Below are positions 17,429 to 26,982 of a stretch of 61,525 bases of DNA, piece after piece (position 1 is the stretch's first letter; each line of letters opens with the position of its first letter). The notes below the pieces were generated by a model, which saw nothing but the letters and a program-made list of their open reading frames with translations, did no database searches and was not told the origin of the DNA. The stretch covers positions 1 through 61,525 of the forward strand of contig NZ_JACJRF010000031.1 of assembly GCF_014697105.1 (NCBI RefSeq). Reading direction: 5' to 3'. The position numbers and the translations under genes were made by a program. This DNA comes from Anabaena subtropica FACHB-260 (GTDB taxonomy: Bacteria > Cyanobacteriota > Cyanobacteriia > Cyanobacteriales > Nostocaceae).

Positions 17429-18328
17429 ATGGAAACAAAAACTGCCAAACTTCTTGATGGTAAAACTTTAGCTGAAAAAATTCAAAAAGAACTTACTGCC
17501 CAAATCATAGAATCACAAGCCAAAATTGGTCGTCCTCCTGGGTTAGCGGTGTTGATGGTTGGTGATAACCCAGCCTCAGCCGCCTATGTGCGTAACAAAG
17601 AAAAATCCTGCGCTAAGGTGGGTATTGCTTCTTTTGGTAAGCATTTCCCAAAAGAAACTACCCAAACAGAATTAGAGGATGTCATTGCTGCACTCAACCA
17701 AGATGAACAGGTAGATGGCATTCTTGTACAGCTACCCCTACCTGAGCATTTGGACGCCGTGAAACTACTGCATCAGATAGAACCAGATAAAGATGCTGAT
17801 GGACTGCACCCAGTCAATTTAGGGCGGTTGGTACGTGGGGAGAGGGGTTTACGCAGTTGCACACCAGCCGGAGTCATGCGGCTATTAGCAGAATATGAAA
17901 TTTCTTTGCGAGGAAAGCAAGCTGTGGTGGTGGGACGGAGTATTTTGGTAGGGAAGCCAATGGCTTTGATGCTCCTCGAAGCTGATGCTACCGTGACTAT
18001 TGCCCACTCGCGATCGCAAGACCTCAAGTCCATCACCCAAAATGCCGATGTTCTCATTGCTGCTGCTGGTTTGCCAGGATTAATCACTGCTGACATGGTG
18101 AAACCAGGCGCTGTTGTGGTAGATGTGGGGATAAATCGTGTCACTGATGCTCATGGCAAGAGTCGCTTAGTAGGCGATATTAATTTTGCATCGATTGCTG
18201 GTGTAGCAGAATATATCACCCCAGTTCCTGGTGGTGTTGGTCCGATGACTGTTGCGTTGTTGTTACAAAACACTGTCACCAGCTATTTACAAGCAGCCGA
18301 GGAAAGTGGAGTCTTGAATGTTAAATGA
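17429..18328 (+). CDS. folD: Bifunctional methylenetetrahydrofolate dehydrogenase/cyclohydrolase
   Basis: A 299-aa FolD that interconverts 5,10-methylene-, methenyl- and 10-formyl-tetrahydrofolate in the cytosol. Visible motifs are the catalytic Tyr-Lys region [16 protein letters not shown] (Lys near residue 60), [12 protein letters not shown], the NADP-site [14 protein letters not shown] and the C-terminal [18 protein letters not shown]. The length is normal. The gene stands alone, with GGPP synthase 150 bases downstream on the same strand. Confidence 0.97.
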   Translation: METKTAKLLDGKTLAEKIQKELTAQIIESQAKIGRPPGLAVLMVGDNPASAAYVRNKEKSCAKVGIASFGKHFPKETTQTELEDVIAALNQDEQVDGILVQLPLPEHLDAVKLLHQIEPDKDADGLHPVNLGRLVRGERGLRSCTPAGVMRLLAEYEISLRGKQAVVVGRSILVGKPMALMLLEADATVTIAHSRSQDLKSITQNADVLIAAAGLPGLITADMVKPGAVVVDVGINRVTDAHGKSRLVGDINFASIAGVAEYITPVPGGVGPMTVALLLQNTVTSYLQAAEESGVLNVK

Positions 18329-18476
18329 AAAATTACGAATCGTAACATAAAACATCATTTATCATTCATCCTTGATGATTACTGATGTATGAGTTAATCT
18401 TTCAGCACCAGAGCATCTTAAAATTGTGACGTGTATGACAAACAGCCAAAAGCCAAAAATTTAAGGAATTGCAAGA

Positions 18477-19406
18477 ATGGTAGCAGCTGATAACCTCCAG
18501 AAGATGTCAGAAGAAGCCAAATTTAACCTAGTAGCTTATCTCAAAGAGCGGCAAAAACTTTGTGAAGCTGCTTTAGATGAAGCCATACCTGTCATTTATC
18601 CAGAAAAAATTTATGAATCGATGCGCTACTCACTATTAGCTGGAGGTAAGCGCCTACGTCCCATTCTCTGTCTGGCTACCTGCGAAATGATGGGTGGGAC
18701 AATCGAAATGGCTATGCCAACAGCTTGTGCTGTGGAAATGATCCACACCATGTCTTTGATTCACGATGACCTACCAGCAATGGATAATGATGATTACCGT
18801 CGCGGTATGCTGACGAATCACAAGGTCTATGGAGAAGATATTGCGATTTTGGCGGGAGACGGCTTATTAGCTTACGCTTTTGAGTTCGTAGCTATCCGCA
18901 CTCCCGAAAGTGTATCTAGAGACCGAGTGTTGCAAGTAGTAGCCCGTTTAGGACGAGCATTGGGAGCAGCTGGCTTGGTTGGGGGTCAAGTGGTTGACTT
19001 AGAATCAGAAGGTAAATCAGATACTTCTCTAGAAACCCTCAATTTCATTCATAATCACAAAACAGCAGCTCTTTTAGAAGCCTGTGTGGTCTGTGGCGGC
19101 ATTTTAGCTGGGGCATCATCGGAAAATGTACAAAGACTCTCACGCTATTCTCAAAATATTGGGTTAGCATTTCAAATCATCGATGATATTCTCGATATCA
19201 CTGCTACTCAAGAACAGTTAGGCAAGACTGCTGGTAAAGACCTCCTAGCAAAGAAAGTAACCTATCCCAGCTTATGGGGAATTGAACAATCACGAGCCAA
19301 GGCTCAACAACTAATCGAAGCGGCTTGTGCAGAACTAGAACCATTTGGAGAAAGCGCACAGCCCCTCAAAGCGATCGCTCACTTCATCATCAACCGTAAT
19401 CACTAA
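18477..19406 (+). CDS. crtE: Geranylgeranyl diphosphate synthase (polyprenyl synthetase)
   Basis: A 309-aa trans-prenyltransferase. The first aspartate-rich motif DDLPAMDND starts at residue 97 and the second, DDILD, at residue 236; GGKRLRP lies upstream. It condenses isopentenyl diphosphate with allylic diphosphates, mainly to GGPP for carotenoids, chlorophyll phytol and quinones. An AGGAA ribosome-binding site precedes the ATG. The short-chain type and crtE name follow from similarity to cyanobacterial CrtE. Confidence 0.93.
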   Translation: MVAADNLQKMSEEAKFNLVAYLKERQKLCEAALDEAIPVIYPEKIYESMRYSLLAGGKRLRPILCLATCEMMGGTIEMAMPTACAVEMIHTMSLIHDDLPAMDNDDYRRGMLTNHKVYGEDIAILAGDGLLAYAFEFVAIRTPESVSRDRVLQVVARLGRALGAAGLVGGQVVDLESEGKSDTSLETLNFIHNHKTAALLEACVVCGGILAGASSENVQRLSRYSQNIGLAFQIIDDILDITATQEQLGKTAGKDLLAKKVTYPSLWGIEQSRAKAQQLIEAACAELEPFGESAQPLKAIAHFIINRNH

Positions 19407-19542
19407 ACAAGCTCATAGTTGTTGTGTTCAGCACCTAGTATATGTAGGCAGGAAGCAGTAAAAATAATAATTACCACTGACAACTGACAACTGACAACAA
19501 CTAACAACTACTGCTAATATTGACTAACCAAACCAAAATACC

Positions 19543-20013
19543 ATGCAGGACATAGGCGACATTTTAGATAATCGGGTGCTGCTGGTTGCTCTGGTAGCTT
19601 GTTTTGTAGCTCAAGCTTTGAAGCTATTTGTTGAGCTAATTAAAAATCGCAAACTGAATGTACGCGTTTTAGTGACCACTGGCGGTATGCCCAGCGCTCA
19701 TTCAGCCCTAGTAACAGCTCTTGCTGCTGGTGTCGGGCAAACTCTGGGCTGGGCATCACCGGACTTTGCTCTGGCTACAGTTTTTGCCATCATTGTCATG
19801 TATGATGCAGCCGGAGTTCGTCAAGCGGCCGGTAAGCAAGCCCGTATTCTCAATCAAATGATTGATGAGTTATTTCATGAAAAACCAGACTTTAGCCAAG
19901 ATAGGCTCAAAGAATTACTAGGACATACACCCGTGCAGGTAATAGCAGGGTCAGCTTTGGGTATAACTATTTCTTGGCTAGCTAGGGCTTTATTAATAGT
20001 CAATAGTCCATAG
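19543..20013 (+). CDS. Divergent PAP2 family (DUF212) membrane protein
   Basis: A 156-aa protein with a conserved TTGGMPSAHSALVTALA motif near residues 45-62, related to the PAP2 phosphatase active site but with a reduced set of catalytic residues, and VMYDAAGVRQAAGKQA near residues 86-101. There are about four hydrophobic segments. Its function is unknown; it sits next to crtE in many cyanobacteria. The DNA after its stop is heptamer-repeat rich. Confidence 0.88.
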   Translation: MQDIGDILDNRVLLVALVACFVAQALKLFVELIKNRKLNVRVLVTTGGMPSAHSALVTALAAGVGQTLGWASPDFALATVFAIIVMYDAAGVRQAAGKQARILNQMIDELFHEKPDFSQDRLKELLGHTPVQVIAGSALGITISWLARALLIVNSP

Positions 20014-20061
20014 TCAACAGTCAAAATTTTTCAAGCCAGTTAATTAACTAATGACCAATGA

Positions 20062-20706
20062 CTATAACCTTACAACAGATCGCAGTAACATTACATTACG
20101 ACTATCTACTAACACAGCAAAGAAACCACGCTCATTGAGCCTTTGCAGTGTGTTATAAGCTTCTTGTTGATTAGTAGTGTAAACTGCCAATAAGAAAGGG
20201 CGTTGTCCGTAGGAAGCCAAACCTACATTACCGCCTACAGCTTGTTGTACGCTATTTACTAGTTCTGGACGGTTGAAATAGTCTACCAGTACGGCATATC
20301 CCTGACCTAAAGCTTGGGGATTATACGTCACCCTTGGAGGTGACGGTTGTTGTTGTGCTGTTGCTTCTCCAGGTCGTGTAGTAATGATGGCAGACAATCC
20401 CACGATGGTGTTGATATATCTAGCCCAACGGTTAGCATCGTCAATTCTTTTAAATCCGCCTATCCGCGTCACTGTATCATTCAGATATTGGCAGGTAGTA
20501 GTTTTAATTTCATTTGGTAAGGCATTCCGCAATTGCGTTTGATTTTCTGTGGTGGGACTGACTACCAGTAAAAGATACTCACCAGCACTGGGAGGTTGAC
20601 ATACAGGAGTAGCAGGTTGGGCATTTGCAGAATTTATGCTACCCATCAACCCCGCACTGGCGATCGCCAATCCTAATATACTAGGTAAAGTTGCAAATTT
20701 CTGCAC
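20062..20706 (-). CDS. Secreted protein with two SPOR-like repeats
   Basis: A 214-aa protein with a clear signal peptide (hydrophobic residues 8-25, cleavage near SANAQ). Two related segments follow, about residues 40-110 and 135-210, each with YLLLVVS/YAVLVDY strands and a helix containing ANRWA or YNTLQRLNERG, ending in short strands. This is the layout of SPOR-like peptidoglycan-binding modules. A proline/glutamine linker separates them. The binding role is inference. Confidence 0.65.
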   Translation of the reverse strand: MQKFATLPSILGLAIASAGLMGSINSANAQPATPVCQPPSAGEYLLLVVSPTTENQTQLRNALPNEIKTTTCQYLNDTVTRIGGFKRIDDANRWARYINTIVGLSAIITTRPGEATAQQQPSPPRVTYNPQALGQGYAVLVDYFNRPELVNSVQQAVGGNVGLASYGQRPFLLAVYTTNQQEAYNTLQRLNERGFFAVLVDSRNVMLLRSVVRL

Positions 20707-20819
20707 AAAATTTAAGATGTATAAATCATGAATTCCTTAAAAGATTCTATTTAGTTATTAGTCAATAGTCCATAGTCGAAACTGTGTTGGTCTAATGACT
20801 AATGACTAATGACCAGTGG

Positions 20820-21149
20820 CTAAGACGCTGTAGCCAAAGATGCTAAAGGATTAGGAATTGTTTCCGAAGGAGCCGAAAATTCTCCTGTAATGACATACTC
20901 TAACCGCAGTTTGAGCCAGGTAATAAACTGAGCATTGGTAGAAATAATTGCGGCGGCCGGCTGAGGACAATTTGCTTTAATTTCTGTAAACTCAGGTGCT
21001 TCTAAAAATGCAGGTTGGGGAACCAACCAAAAATCAATCTCTTTTTCTTGTTCGTGATAGTGGCGGGTGCGTTCTTTCAGCACTTCCTCTATAGGTTCTT
21101 CTTGTAACAAAAAGCGTCGGCTAGCCAAAACGTAATAATATGTTTGCAT
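20820..21149 (-). CDS. ycf54: Ycf54-type assembly factor of the Mg-protoporphyrin monomethylester cyclase
   Basis: A 109-aa protein starting MQTYYYVLASRRFLLQEEPI with the family-conserved KEIDFWLVPQPAFLEAPEF and WLKLRLEYV. Ycf54 stabilises the aerobic oxidative cyclase (AcsF/CycI) that forms the isocyclic ring of chlorophyll. I take the second ATG (21149) because AGAGG lies 6 bases before it; it abuts the first ATG. The gene is monocistronic here. Confidence 0.93.
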   Translation of the reverse strand: MQTYYYVLASRRFLLQEEPIEEVLKERTRHYHEQEKEIDFWLVPQPAFLEAPEFTEIKANCPQPAAAIISTNAQFITWLKLRLEYVITGEFSAPSETIPNPLASLATAS

Positions 21150-21251
21150 TGTCATCCTCTGATTACTAATAGTTTTAGGGTACAGTATTCGGACTGTAGG
21201 GGTATAGGGGTGTAGGTGTTTAAAACCTTTACACCCTTACATCCTCCCAAA

Positions 21252-21971
21252 CTAACTCTTGCGGGATTTTTTCAACCAAGAACTGAAAGGACAGCCACTT
21301 CCTTTGATTCCACTATTTGTGTTTTTACCACCAGCTGTTAGCTTATCTAAAAACAGCGTGTTGTCAAAATAGTGTTCTAAGGAAACAATTTTTAAGTCAT
21401 CGGTAACATGAGCAACACTCAATCCGATGATTTCGACTGTCTCGCCAGTCGGGGCATAATCTTTGTATGCACCTTGAAAATGCCCCCAGTGCCGCCATTT
21501 GAATGTTACAGTTGGTGGTCCAGAGTAAACTTCCAGAACTTCCCAAGGAAAGCCTTGAGGAAATGTTGTATGGAAGAGTTTCGCGGATGATTCAAAGCTT
21601 TCTTCGGATGCTTTGTAATTTTCAGAATCCGCCATAAATAAATTGTAAGTACCTTGGGCAGATAAATCTTCTGCTGTATACTCTGCTCCACCATTGGTAC
21701 TTACGCGAAACTGGTCGTTAACAATCGACAACCACTGCTGCGGGTCTGCTTTGAAAGATACCTCCATCTCGAAGGTTCTCACTAAGTTCTGTACGATCGC
21801 TTCCAGCGTACCCTCTAAGTGATTGCGTGTACTCTCTTTAGCAAGATTTTCTTTAGAACGAGAATAATCTGGAGGAGTCTGATAACGCCATTGAGCATCA
21901 GTACTTTCAGTAATCACCTGATCCCTGTCCTGCACCCAAAGCGGAAGGTTGTTAGATTGTGTTGCGCTCAT
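21252..21971 (-). CDS. SnoaL/NTF2-like domain protein
   Basis: About 239 aa. The C-terminal 150 residues look like a SnoaL-like NTF2 fold with TVTFKWRHWGHFQGAYKDY and GETVEIIGLSVAHVTDDLKI, typical of polyketide-cyclase-like ester cyclases. The tail GSGCPF with basic residues is unusual. I choose ATG 21971, preceded by GAGAG; the longer frame adds 16 residues without a clear site. The substrate is unknown. Confidence 0.7.
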   Translation of the reverse strand: MSATQSNNLPLWVQDRDQVITESTDAQWRYQTPPDYSRSKENLAKESTRNHLEGTLEAIVQNLVRTFEMEVSFKADPQQWLSIVNDQFRVSTNGGAEYTAEDLSAQGTYNLFMADSENYKASEESFESSAKLFHTTFPQGFPWEVLEVYSGPPTVTFKWRHWGHFQGAYKDYAPTGETVEIIGLSVAHVTDDLKIVSLEHYFDNTLFLDKLTAGGKNTNSGIKGSGCPFSSWLKKSRKS

Positions 21972-22090
21972 ATGAAGTCTCTCAAAATACCACAGATTTT
22001 CCAGATTTCGCAGTGACAACCCCTCTATAGAAGAAGCCGGGGAGCAAGTGGTATGGCAGGGAACACCCCTGCCTCTCTCTGCCTCTTTCC

Positions 22091-22810
22091 CTACTCCCCT
22101 CTTATCGCCTGTTTCATTTCCCGAACCGCTCTTTCTATGCCCACTAAAGCCGCCCGGCTGATGATGGTATGACCAATATTCAGTTCTTCCATGCCTGGAA
22201 GTGCAGCCACAGGGTAAACGTTCCAGTAGGTGAGTCCATGACCAGCGTTGACTCGCAGTCCGGCTTTAATTGCTTGTTCACACCCAGAGGCTAAAAATGC
22301 TAGCTCTTGTTTGCGGCTGGTTTCATTGGTCGCCTCAGCGTACCTGCCAGTGTGTAGTTCAATAAACTTTGCTTGTACCTTGACAGATGCTTCAATTTGT
22401 GCTGGTTCAGCATCAATAAACAAACTCACTGGAATGCTAGCACTCTGCAATTTACTGACGACCTCACCCATTCTAGCAATTTGCCCAACAATATCTAAAC
22501 CACCTTCTGTGGTGACTTCTTCCCGTTTCTCTGGAACTAGGGTTACATAATCAGGCTTAATGTCAAGGGCTATTCCCACCATTTCATCTGTAGCCGCCAT
22601 TTCCAAATTTAGGTGAGTACGCACAGTTTGCCGCAACAAGTGTACATCCCTGTCTTGGATATGCCGACGGTCTTCCCGTAGATGTACTGTAATACCATCA
22701 GCCCCGCCTAATTCTGCCAGTATCGCCGCCGCCACAGGGTCTGGTTCCACCGTTCGCCGTGCTTGCCGAATGGTAGCGATATGGTCTATGTTTACACCAA
22801 GTGTAGCCAA
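22091..22810 (-). CDS. pdxJ: Pyridoxine 5'-phosphate synthase
   Basis: A 239-aa TIM-barrel enzyme that condenses 1-deoxyxylulose 5-phosphate with 3-amino-2-oxopropyl phosphate to pyridoxine 5'-phosphate. Recognised by [16 protein letters not shown] at the start, [37 protein letters not shown] and [10 protein letters not shown]. The TTG at 22810 behind GGGAGATA gives the family's usual N-terminus; a GTG seven codons upstream (22831) is the alternative. Confidence 0.95.
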   Translation of the reverse strand: MATLGVNIDHIATIRQARRTVEPDPVAAAILAELGGADGITVHLREDRRHIQDRDVHLLRQTVRTHLNLEMAATDEMVGIALDIKPDYVTLVPEKREEVTTEGGLDIVGQIARMGEVVSKLQSASIPVSLFIDAEPAQIEASVKVQAKFIELHTGRYAEATNETSRKQELAFLASGCEQAIKAGLRVNAGHGLTYWNVYPVAALPGMEELNIGHTIISRAALVGIERAVREMKQAIRGE

Positions 22811-23330
22811 CCCAAATATCTCCCTATCCACAGTTCTTAGAGTATTTATCTTACCTGAGATTGTCTGTAAATTAATGCTCGAAAATGTAAATAGATAGAG
22901 CGTAGTCGGAGCATCGCCAATTAATTAAATTTAAGAATTACTATGTTTTGAAATTCCTCTTAAAAATTGGCTAGAGTAAAAATCTAGATTCAGAGTGAGG
23001 ATGCGCTGGATAATTGATTTAAGTTTAAATACATAGCTTACCTGTACCCATCGACATTGCTGAAAAGATTACTTTGGGTATATATACTTATAGTTAATAA
23101 AAATTTTAGTGTTAAATTTATTGAACAATCGTCATACAAGTGATGATTAAACTTAACAAAGCTAAGAAACTTAATCACAAATTCTCATTTTTCCATCATT
23201 TTGTAATTAAGCATTAAATAACCAAATTTTTTTCAGCAAAATAAATTTTATTTTTAAAAAATCTCATTTTAATTAATATTTTCAAACAGTGAATAAATTT
23301 TAAAAAACTAGAGTGTCAATCTCAATTAAT
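22811..23330. other. AT-rich divergent intergenic region upstream of the ethylene-receptor-like kinase
   Basis: About 500 bases of very AT-rich DNA between pdxJ and the kinase. Positions 22904-22920 hold a short GC-rich fragment (GCGTAGTCGGAGC) of the dispersed repeat family. I see no gene, RNA or clear operator. A long 5' leader for the kinase is possible. Confidence 0.5.
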
Positions 23331-25457
23331 ATGTCAGAATTGTGGACTTATTTTTTTAATTCATCGCCATTTATCCCACATGGGCATTGCTATCTATGGA
23401 AAACAGATTTAGTTTTGTTACATATAGTATCTGATGCCCTAATTGCAATAGCTTACTATTCTATTCCTGCTACGCTTTTTTACTTTGTCCGTAAACGGCA
23501 GGATTTACCATTTTATTGGATGTTTCTGTTATTTAGTGGATTCATTGTAGCTTGTGGTACAACCCACATCATGGAAATTTGGACACTTTGGTATCCTACT
23601 TATTGGGTGTCAGGCTTTTTAAAAGCTGCAACAGCGATAATATCTGTATTTACAGCCACAGCACTAATACCTTTAGTTCCAAAAGCTTTAGCTCTCCCTA
23701 GTCCTGCTCAACTAGAACGGGCGAATCAAGACTTAGAAAACGAAATATTAGAGCGATTAAGGGTAGAAGCAGAACTAAGAAAATATCAGAATCACTTAGA
23801 AGAACTGGTTGTTTTTCGTACTCATGAAATTAGCAAGACCAATGAGAAATTACAACAAGAAATTAACGAACGTCAACGTATATTGGAAGTTCTCAGAGAG
23901 AGTGAGGAACGCTACCGTTATTTAGCTGAGGCAATTCCCCAACTTGTGTGGACAGCTGATGCTAATGGTGAGTGCGATTATTTTAATCAAAATTGGTGTA
24001 ATTACACTGGGTTGACATTAGAGGCATCGTTGGGTTCTGGATGGTTATTAACGTTGCATCCAGAGGATGTAGAACGTGCTTATGAAGTATGGTTAAAAGC
24101 TGTAGAAACTGGTACTTTATACGAGAATGAATACCGCTTTAAGCGTGCTGTTGATGGTTCATATCGCTGGCAGTTAGGACGTGGTTTGCCACTCAAAGAC
24201 CACCAAGGTCGCGTAGTTAAGTGGTTTGGAACTTGTACAGATATTCATGAGCAAAAACAAATTCTAGAAGAACGAGCGCATCTGCTGGAATTGGAGCAAA
24301 CAGCCAGAGCCGAAGCCGAAACAGCCAACCGAGTTAAAGATGAATTTTTAGCAGTCCTCTCCCATGAGCTACGTACTCCCTTGAATGCGATTCTTGGCTG
24401 GTCTAAATTGTTACAAGAGCGCAAGCTTGACCAAGCAAGGACATCTCAAGCCTTAGCAACGATTGAGCGTAATGCTACATTACAGGTGCAACTCATTGAA
24501 GACTTGTTAGATATCTCCAGAATATTGCAAGGTAAACTAGTAATTAATATTACAAAAGTAAATTTGGTAATTGTTGTATTAACTGCCCTAGAAACCATGC
24601 GTCTTGCAGCCGAAACAAAGTCGATTCAGGTATCGACAAGATTTGCACCCAAGATGGGACAAGTCATGGGTGATTCTGCTCGCTTGCAGCAAGTTGTATG
24701 GAATCTTCTTTCTAATGCCGTTAAATTCACACCCAACGGCGGCAAGATAGAAGTACGTTTGGAGCAGGTTGAGCGCTATGCTCAAATCGTAGTAACGGAT
24801 ACAGGTAAAGGTATTAGCCCAGAATTTTTACCTTATGTGTTTGATTACTTCCGCCAAGCAGACAGCAGCTCTACTAGAAAATTTGGTGGACTAGGGTTAG
24901 GACTAGCAATTGTCCGTAAAATTGTGGAAATTCACGGTGGTACTGTGACAGCACAGAGCCTTGGGGAAGAACAGGGAGCAAGTTTTACCGTTCAATTACC
25001 AATGCTCCCAGAAGAAAGTTTGAGTGTGATAGATGATCAAAGTCATACTACATCAATAAGCACTAACTCTTTGCCTCTTGAGGGTATCAAGACCTTAGTA
25101 GTTGATGATGATGCTGATTCACGAGATTTCTTAGCTTTTATCTTAGAGCAAGAGGGAGCCGAGGTGAGCTTGGCTGCTTCAGCATGGGAAGCATTACAAC
25201 TATTGGCAAAAATCAAACCGGATGTTTTAGTCAGTGATATTAGTATGCCAAATATGGATGGTTATACATTAATCCGGCAAGTGAGGACTTGGACAACACA
25301 ACAAGGGGGAAAAATTCCGGCGATCGCTTTAACAGCTTTTGCGCGACAATATGATCGAGAACAAGCAATCCAAGCCGGATTCCAACTACATCTACCCAAA
25401 CCCCTCAACGCCGAAGAATTGATCGCCGCCGTTGTCGAGTTGGTCAATAGTCAATAG
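23331..25457 (+). CDS. Hybrid histidine kinase with ethylene-binding-like N-terminal domain
   Basis: A 708-aa protein. Residues 17-120 hold three membrane helices with Asp35, Tyr42, Ile45, Pro46, Cys75 and His79 spaced as in plant ETR1 (D25, Y32, I35, P36, C65, H69), the copper-dependent ethylene-binding site. A coiled coil (about 120-185), a PAS domain (about 190-310), HisKA with LSHELRTPLN (His345), HATPase with LLSNAVKFTPNGGKI and GLGLGLAIV, and a receiver domain with Asp636 follow. It is similar in plan to cyanobacterial ethylene receptors. The ATG at 23331 gives the normal N-terminus; a GTG lies six codons upstream. No output partner lies adjacent. Confidence 0.92.
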   Translation: MSELWTYFFNSSPFIPHGHCYLWKTDLVLLHIVSDALIAIAYYSIPATLFYFVRKRQDLPFYWMFLLFSGFIVACGTTHIMEIWTLWYPTYWVSGFLKAATAIISVFTATALIPLVPKALALPSPAQLERANQDLENEILERLRVEAELRKYQNHLEELVVFRTHEISKTNEKLQQEINERQRILEVLRESEERYRYLAEAIPQLVWTADANGECDYFNQNWCNYTGLTLEASLGSGWLLTLHPEDVERAYEVWLKAVETGTLYENEYRFKRAVDGSYRWQLGRGLPLKDHQGRVVKWFGTCTDIHEQKQILEERAHLLELEQTARAEAETANRVKDEFLAVLSHELRTPLNAILGWSKLLQERKLDQARTSQALATIERNATLQVQLIEDLLDISRILQGKLVINITKVNLVIVVLTALETMRLAAETKSIQVSTRFAPKMGQVMGDSARLQQVVWNLLSNAVKFTPNGGKIEVRLEQVERYAQIVVTDTGKGISPEFLPYVFDYFRQADSSSTRKFGGLGLGLAIVRKIVEIHGGTVTAQSLGEEQGASFTVQLPMLPEESLSVIDDQSHTTSISTNSLPLEGIKTLVVDDDADSRDFLAFILEQEGAEVSLAASAWEALQLLAKIKPDVLVSDISMPNMDGYTLIRQVRTWTTQQGGKIPAIALTAFARQYDREQAIQAGFQLHLPKPLNAEELIAAVVELVNSQ

Positions 25458-25467
25458 TCATTGGTCA

Positions 25468-26910
25468 TTAGTTCTCTTCTCCCCCTGCTCCCTGCTCTCT
25501 GCTCACCTGCTTCTTCTCACCACTCCCCACTCCCTCGTTTTCTGCATACTTCCGTAACTGCTGTAATAATTTTTCCTGAGATGATATGACAGTATTTACT
25601 TGAGATTGATTATCCGCAGTTGTCATATCAGTAGGTAATGAATTAGCGCTAAGAGAGGGAATGACAATATTGGGTTTGTTGGCTGCGGCTTTCATCGATT
25701 CTAAAGTGACAGCGACCTTTGCTTGCTGTTCCACTTGGTCTGTAGAAGACACCAAACCACTCAGACCATTGACTAATTGCCGGAGATTCTGCCGGAAATT
25801 AGCATCACCAGTCAATTCATCTAAATCAGATGTAATTTTTTGCGTATTTTCAAAAGTCACCCTGGCTGAATCTAAAGTCTGTTGCAGTACCAGAGCATTT
25901 TTCGGATCATTTAAACTCTGAGTTGCATCTCGTAAATTAGCCGAGGCTTGAGCCGCATTGGCTGAGAGACTTTCTAAATTTTCGATTAACTCTCCTTGAG
26001 TCAAGCGATTAAGACTAGGTGATAAGCTACTGACAGTGAGGCGCAGTTGATTGCTAGTTTCTGTAATATTATTCAAAGCGCTGACCAACGTCGAGCGATT
26101 GGTATTCACTAAGTTATCTAAGTCACTGAGCAAACGACTTGCTTGAGTTGCCGTTGTACCAAATTGACTGGCTGTAACACCTAATTGATTGACAGTTTTA
26201 GTAGTAGAAGCAGTCAGTTCATTGGTTGCTCGTTGTACAGTATTAGCGGTGGAGGCAAAAGTACCTAGCTGACCTTGAAAGCTTTTACTTAAGCTGCGAA
26301 AATCTTGGCTCAATGCGGCTACACCAGTAGCTGCTTCTGAGGAAGTTTCCAAAAGTTTATTAACATTTTGATAAAATTCAGGGTTGTTGTACACAGTAGC
26401 TAACTCAGTAGTACTACGAATGAGTGCATCCAGACTGATACCTATTTGTCCCTTCAATCGAGAATTATTACAAACGATGAGGCTGTTGTTACAATCCTTG
26501 TCCAAGGGTTTAGCGACGGTTTGCCCACTGGGTAGTGATGATTTGGGTGTGATATCAATAATACTTTCACTAATCAATCCACTCTGATTAGCCTCAATCA
26601 CTACATCACGGGGAATAATCAGGTCAGATTGAGAAATTTCAATTTCTACATCTACAGCATTCGGCCCTGGTCGAATTTGAGAAATGTTACCCACTTTTAC
26701 GCCACGATAGCGGACTGCTGCGCCTCTTTGCATCCCGCCTGCGTTGGCAAATTCTACAATTGCCTTATAAGAACTACGAGCAGCAGTGTACCTATTCAAC
26801 CACAAGAGGATAATTCCAAATGCCCCTAGCCCCAGCAGAAATAACAACCCTACTGAGCCTTCCCTCAATGTGCGTTGTGATGTAAAACGATTGGTAATAA
26901 AGTCTCGCAT
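25468..26910 (-). CDS. MlaD/MCE-domain lipid transport protein
   Basis: A 480-aa protein with one N-terminal membrane helix (residues 19-38), an MCE domain (about 45-125, with GGMQRGAAVRYRGVKVGNI) and a long helical region predicted to form coiled coils. It resembles MlaD and chloroplast TGD2, which bind lipids as hexamers beside an ABC transporter. The ATPase gene lies just upstream on the same strand (26983-27765). The last residues (REQGAGGEEN) are encoded by an intergenic-type dispersed repeat and are unlikely to be functional. Confidence 0.88.
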   Translation of the reverse strand: MRDFITNRFTSQRTLREGSVGLLFLLGLGAFGIILLWLNRYTAARSSYKAIVEFANAGGMQRGAAVRYRGVKVGNISQIRPGPNAVDVEIEISQSDLIIPRDVVIEANQSGLISESIIDITPKSSLPSGQTVAKPLDKDCNNSLIVCNNSRLKGQIGISLDALIRSTTELATVYNNPEFYQNVNKLLETSSEAATGVAALSQDFRSLSKSFQGQLGTFASTANTVQRATNELTASTTKTVNQLGVTASQFGTTATQASRLLSDLDNLVNTNRSTLVSALNNITETSNQLRLTVSSLSPSLNRLTQGELIENLESLSANAAQASANLRDATQSLNDPKNALVLQQTLDSARVTFENTQKITSDLDELTGDANFRQNLRQLVNGLSGLVSSTDQVEQQAKVAVTLESMKAAANKPNIVIPSLSANSLPTDMTTADNQSQVNTVISSQEKLLQQLRKYAENEGVGSGEKKQVSREQGAGGEEN

Positions 26911-26982
26911 ATTTTACCTCTACCCAAAAACTAGCCCTAAAGCACTCCGCACTCATTACAAACGTTGCGTGAAACGTCTCGT

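Noticed and set aside
20062-21149. Possible operon of the SPOR-like gene with ycf54
   Set aside because: The gap of more than 100 bases contains heptamer repeats and nothing suggests coupling.
22020-22090. GGCAGGG/CCCTGCC hairpin downstream of pdxJ
   Set aside because: The stem is short and not followed by a T-run; I do not list it as a terminator.
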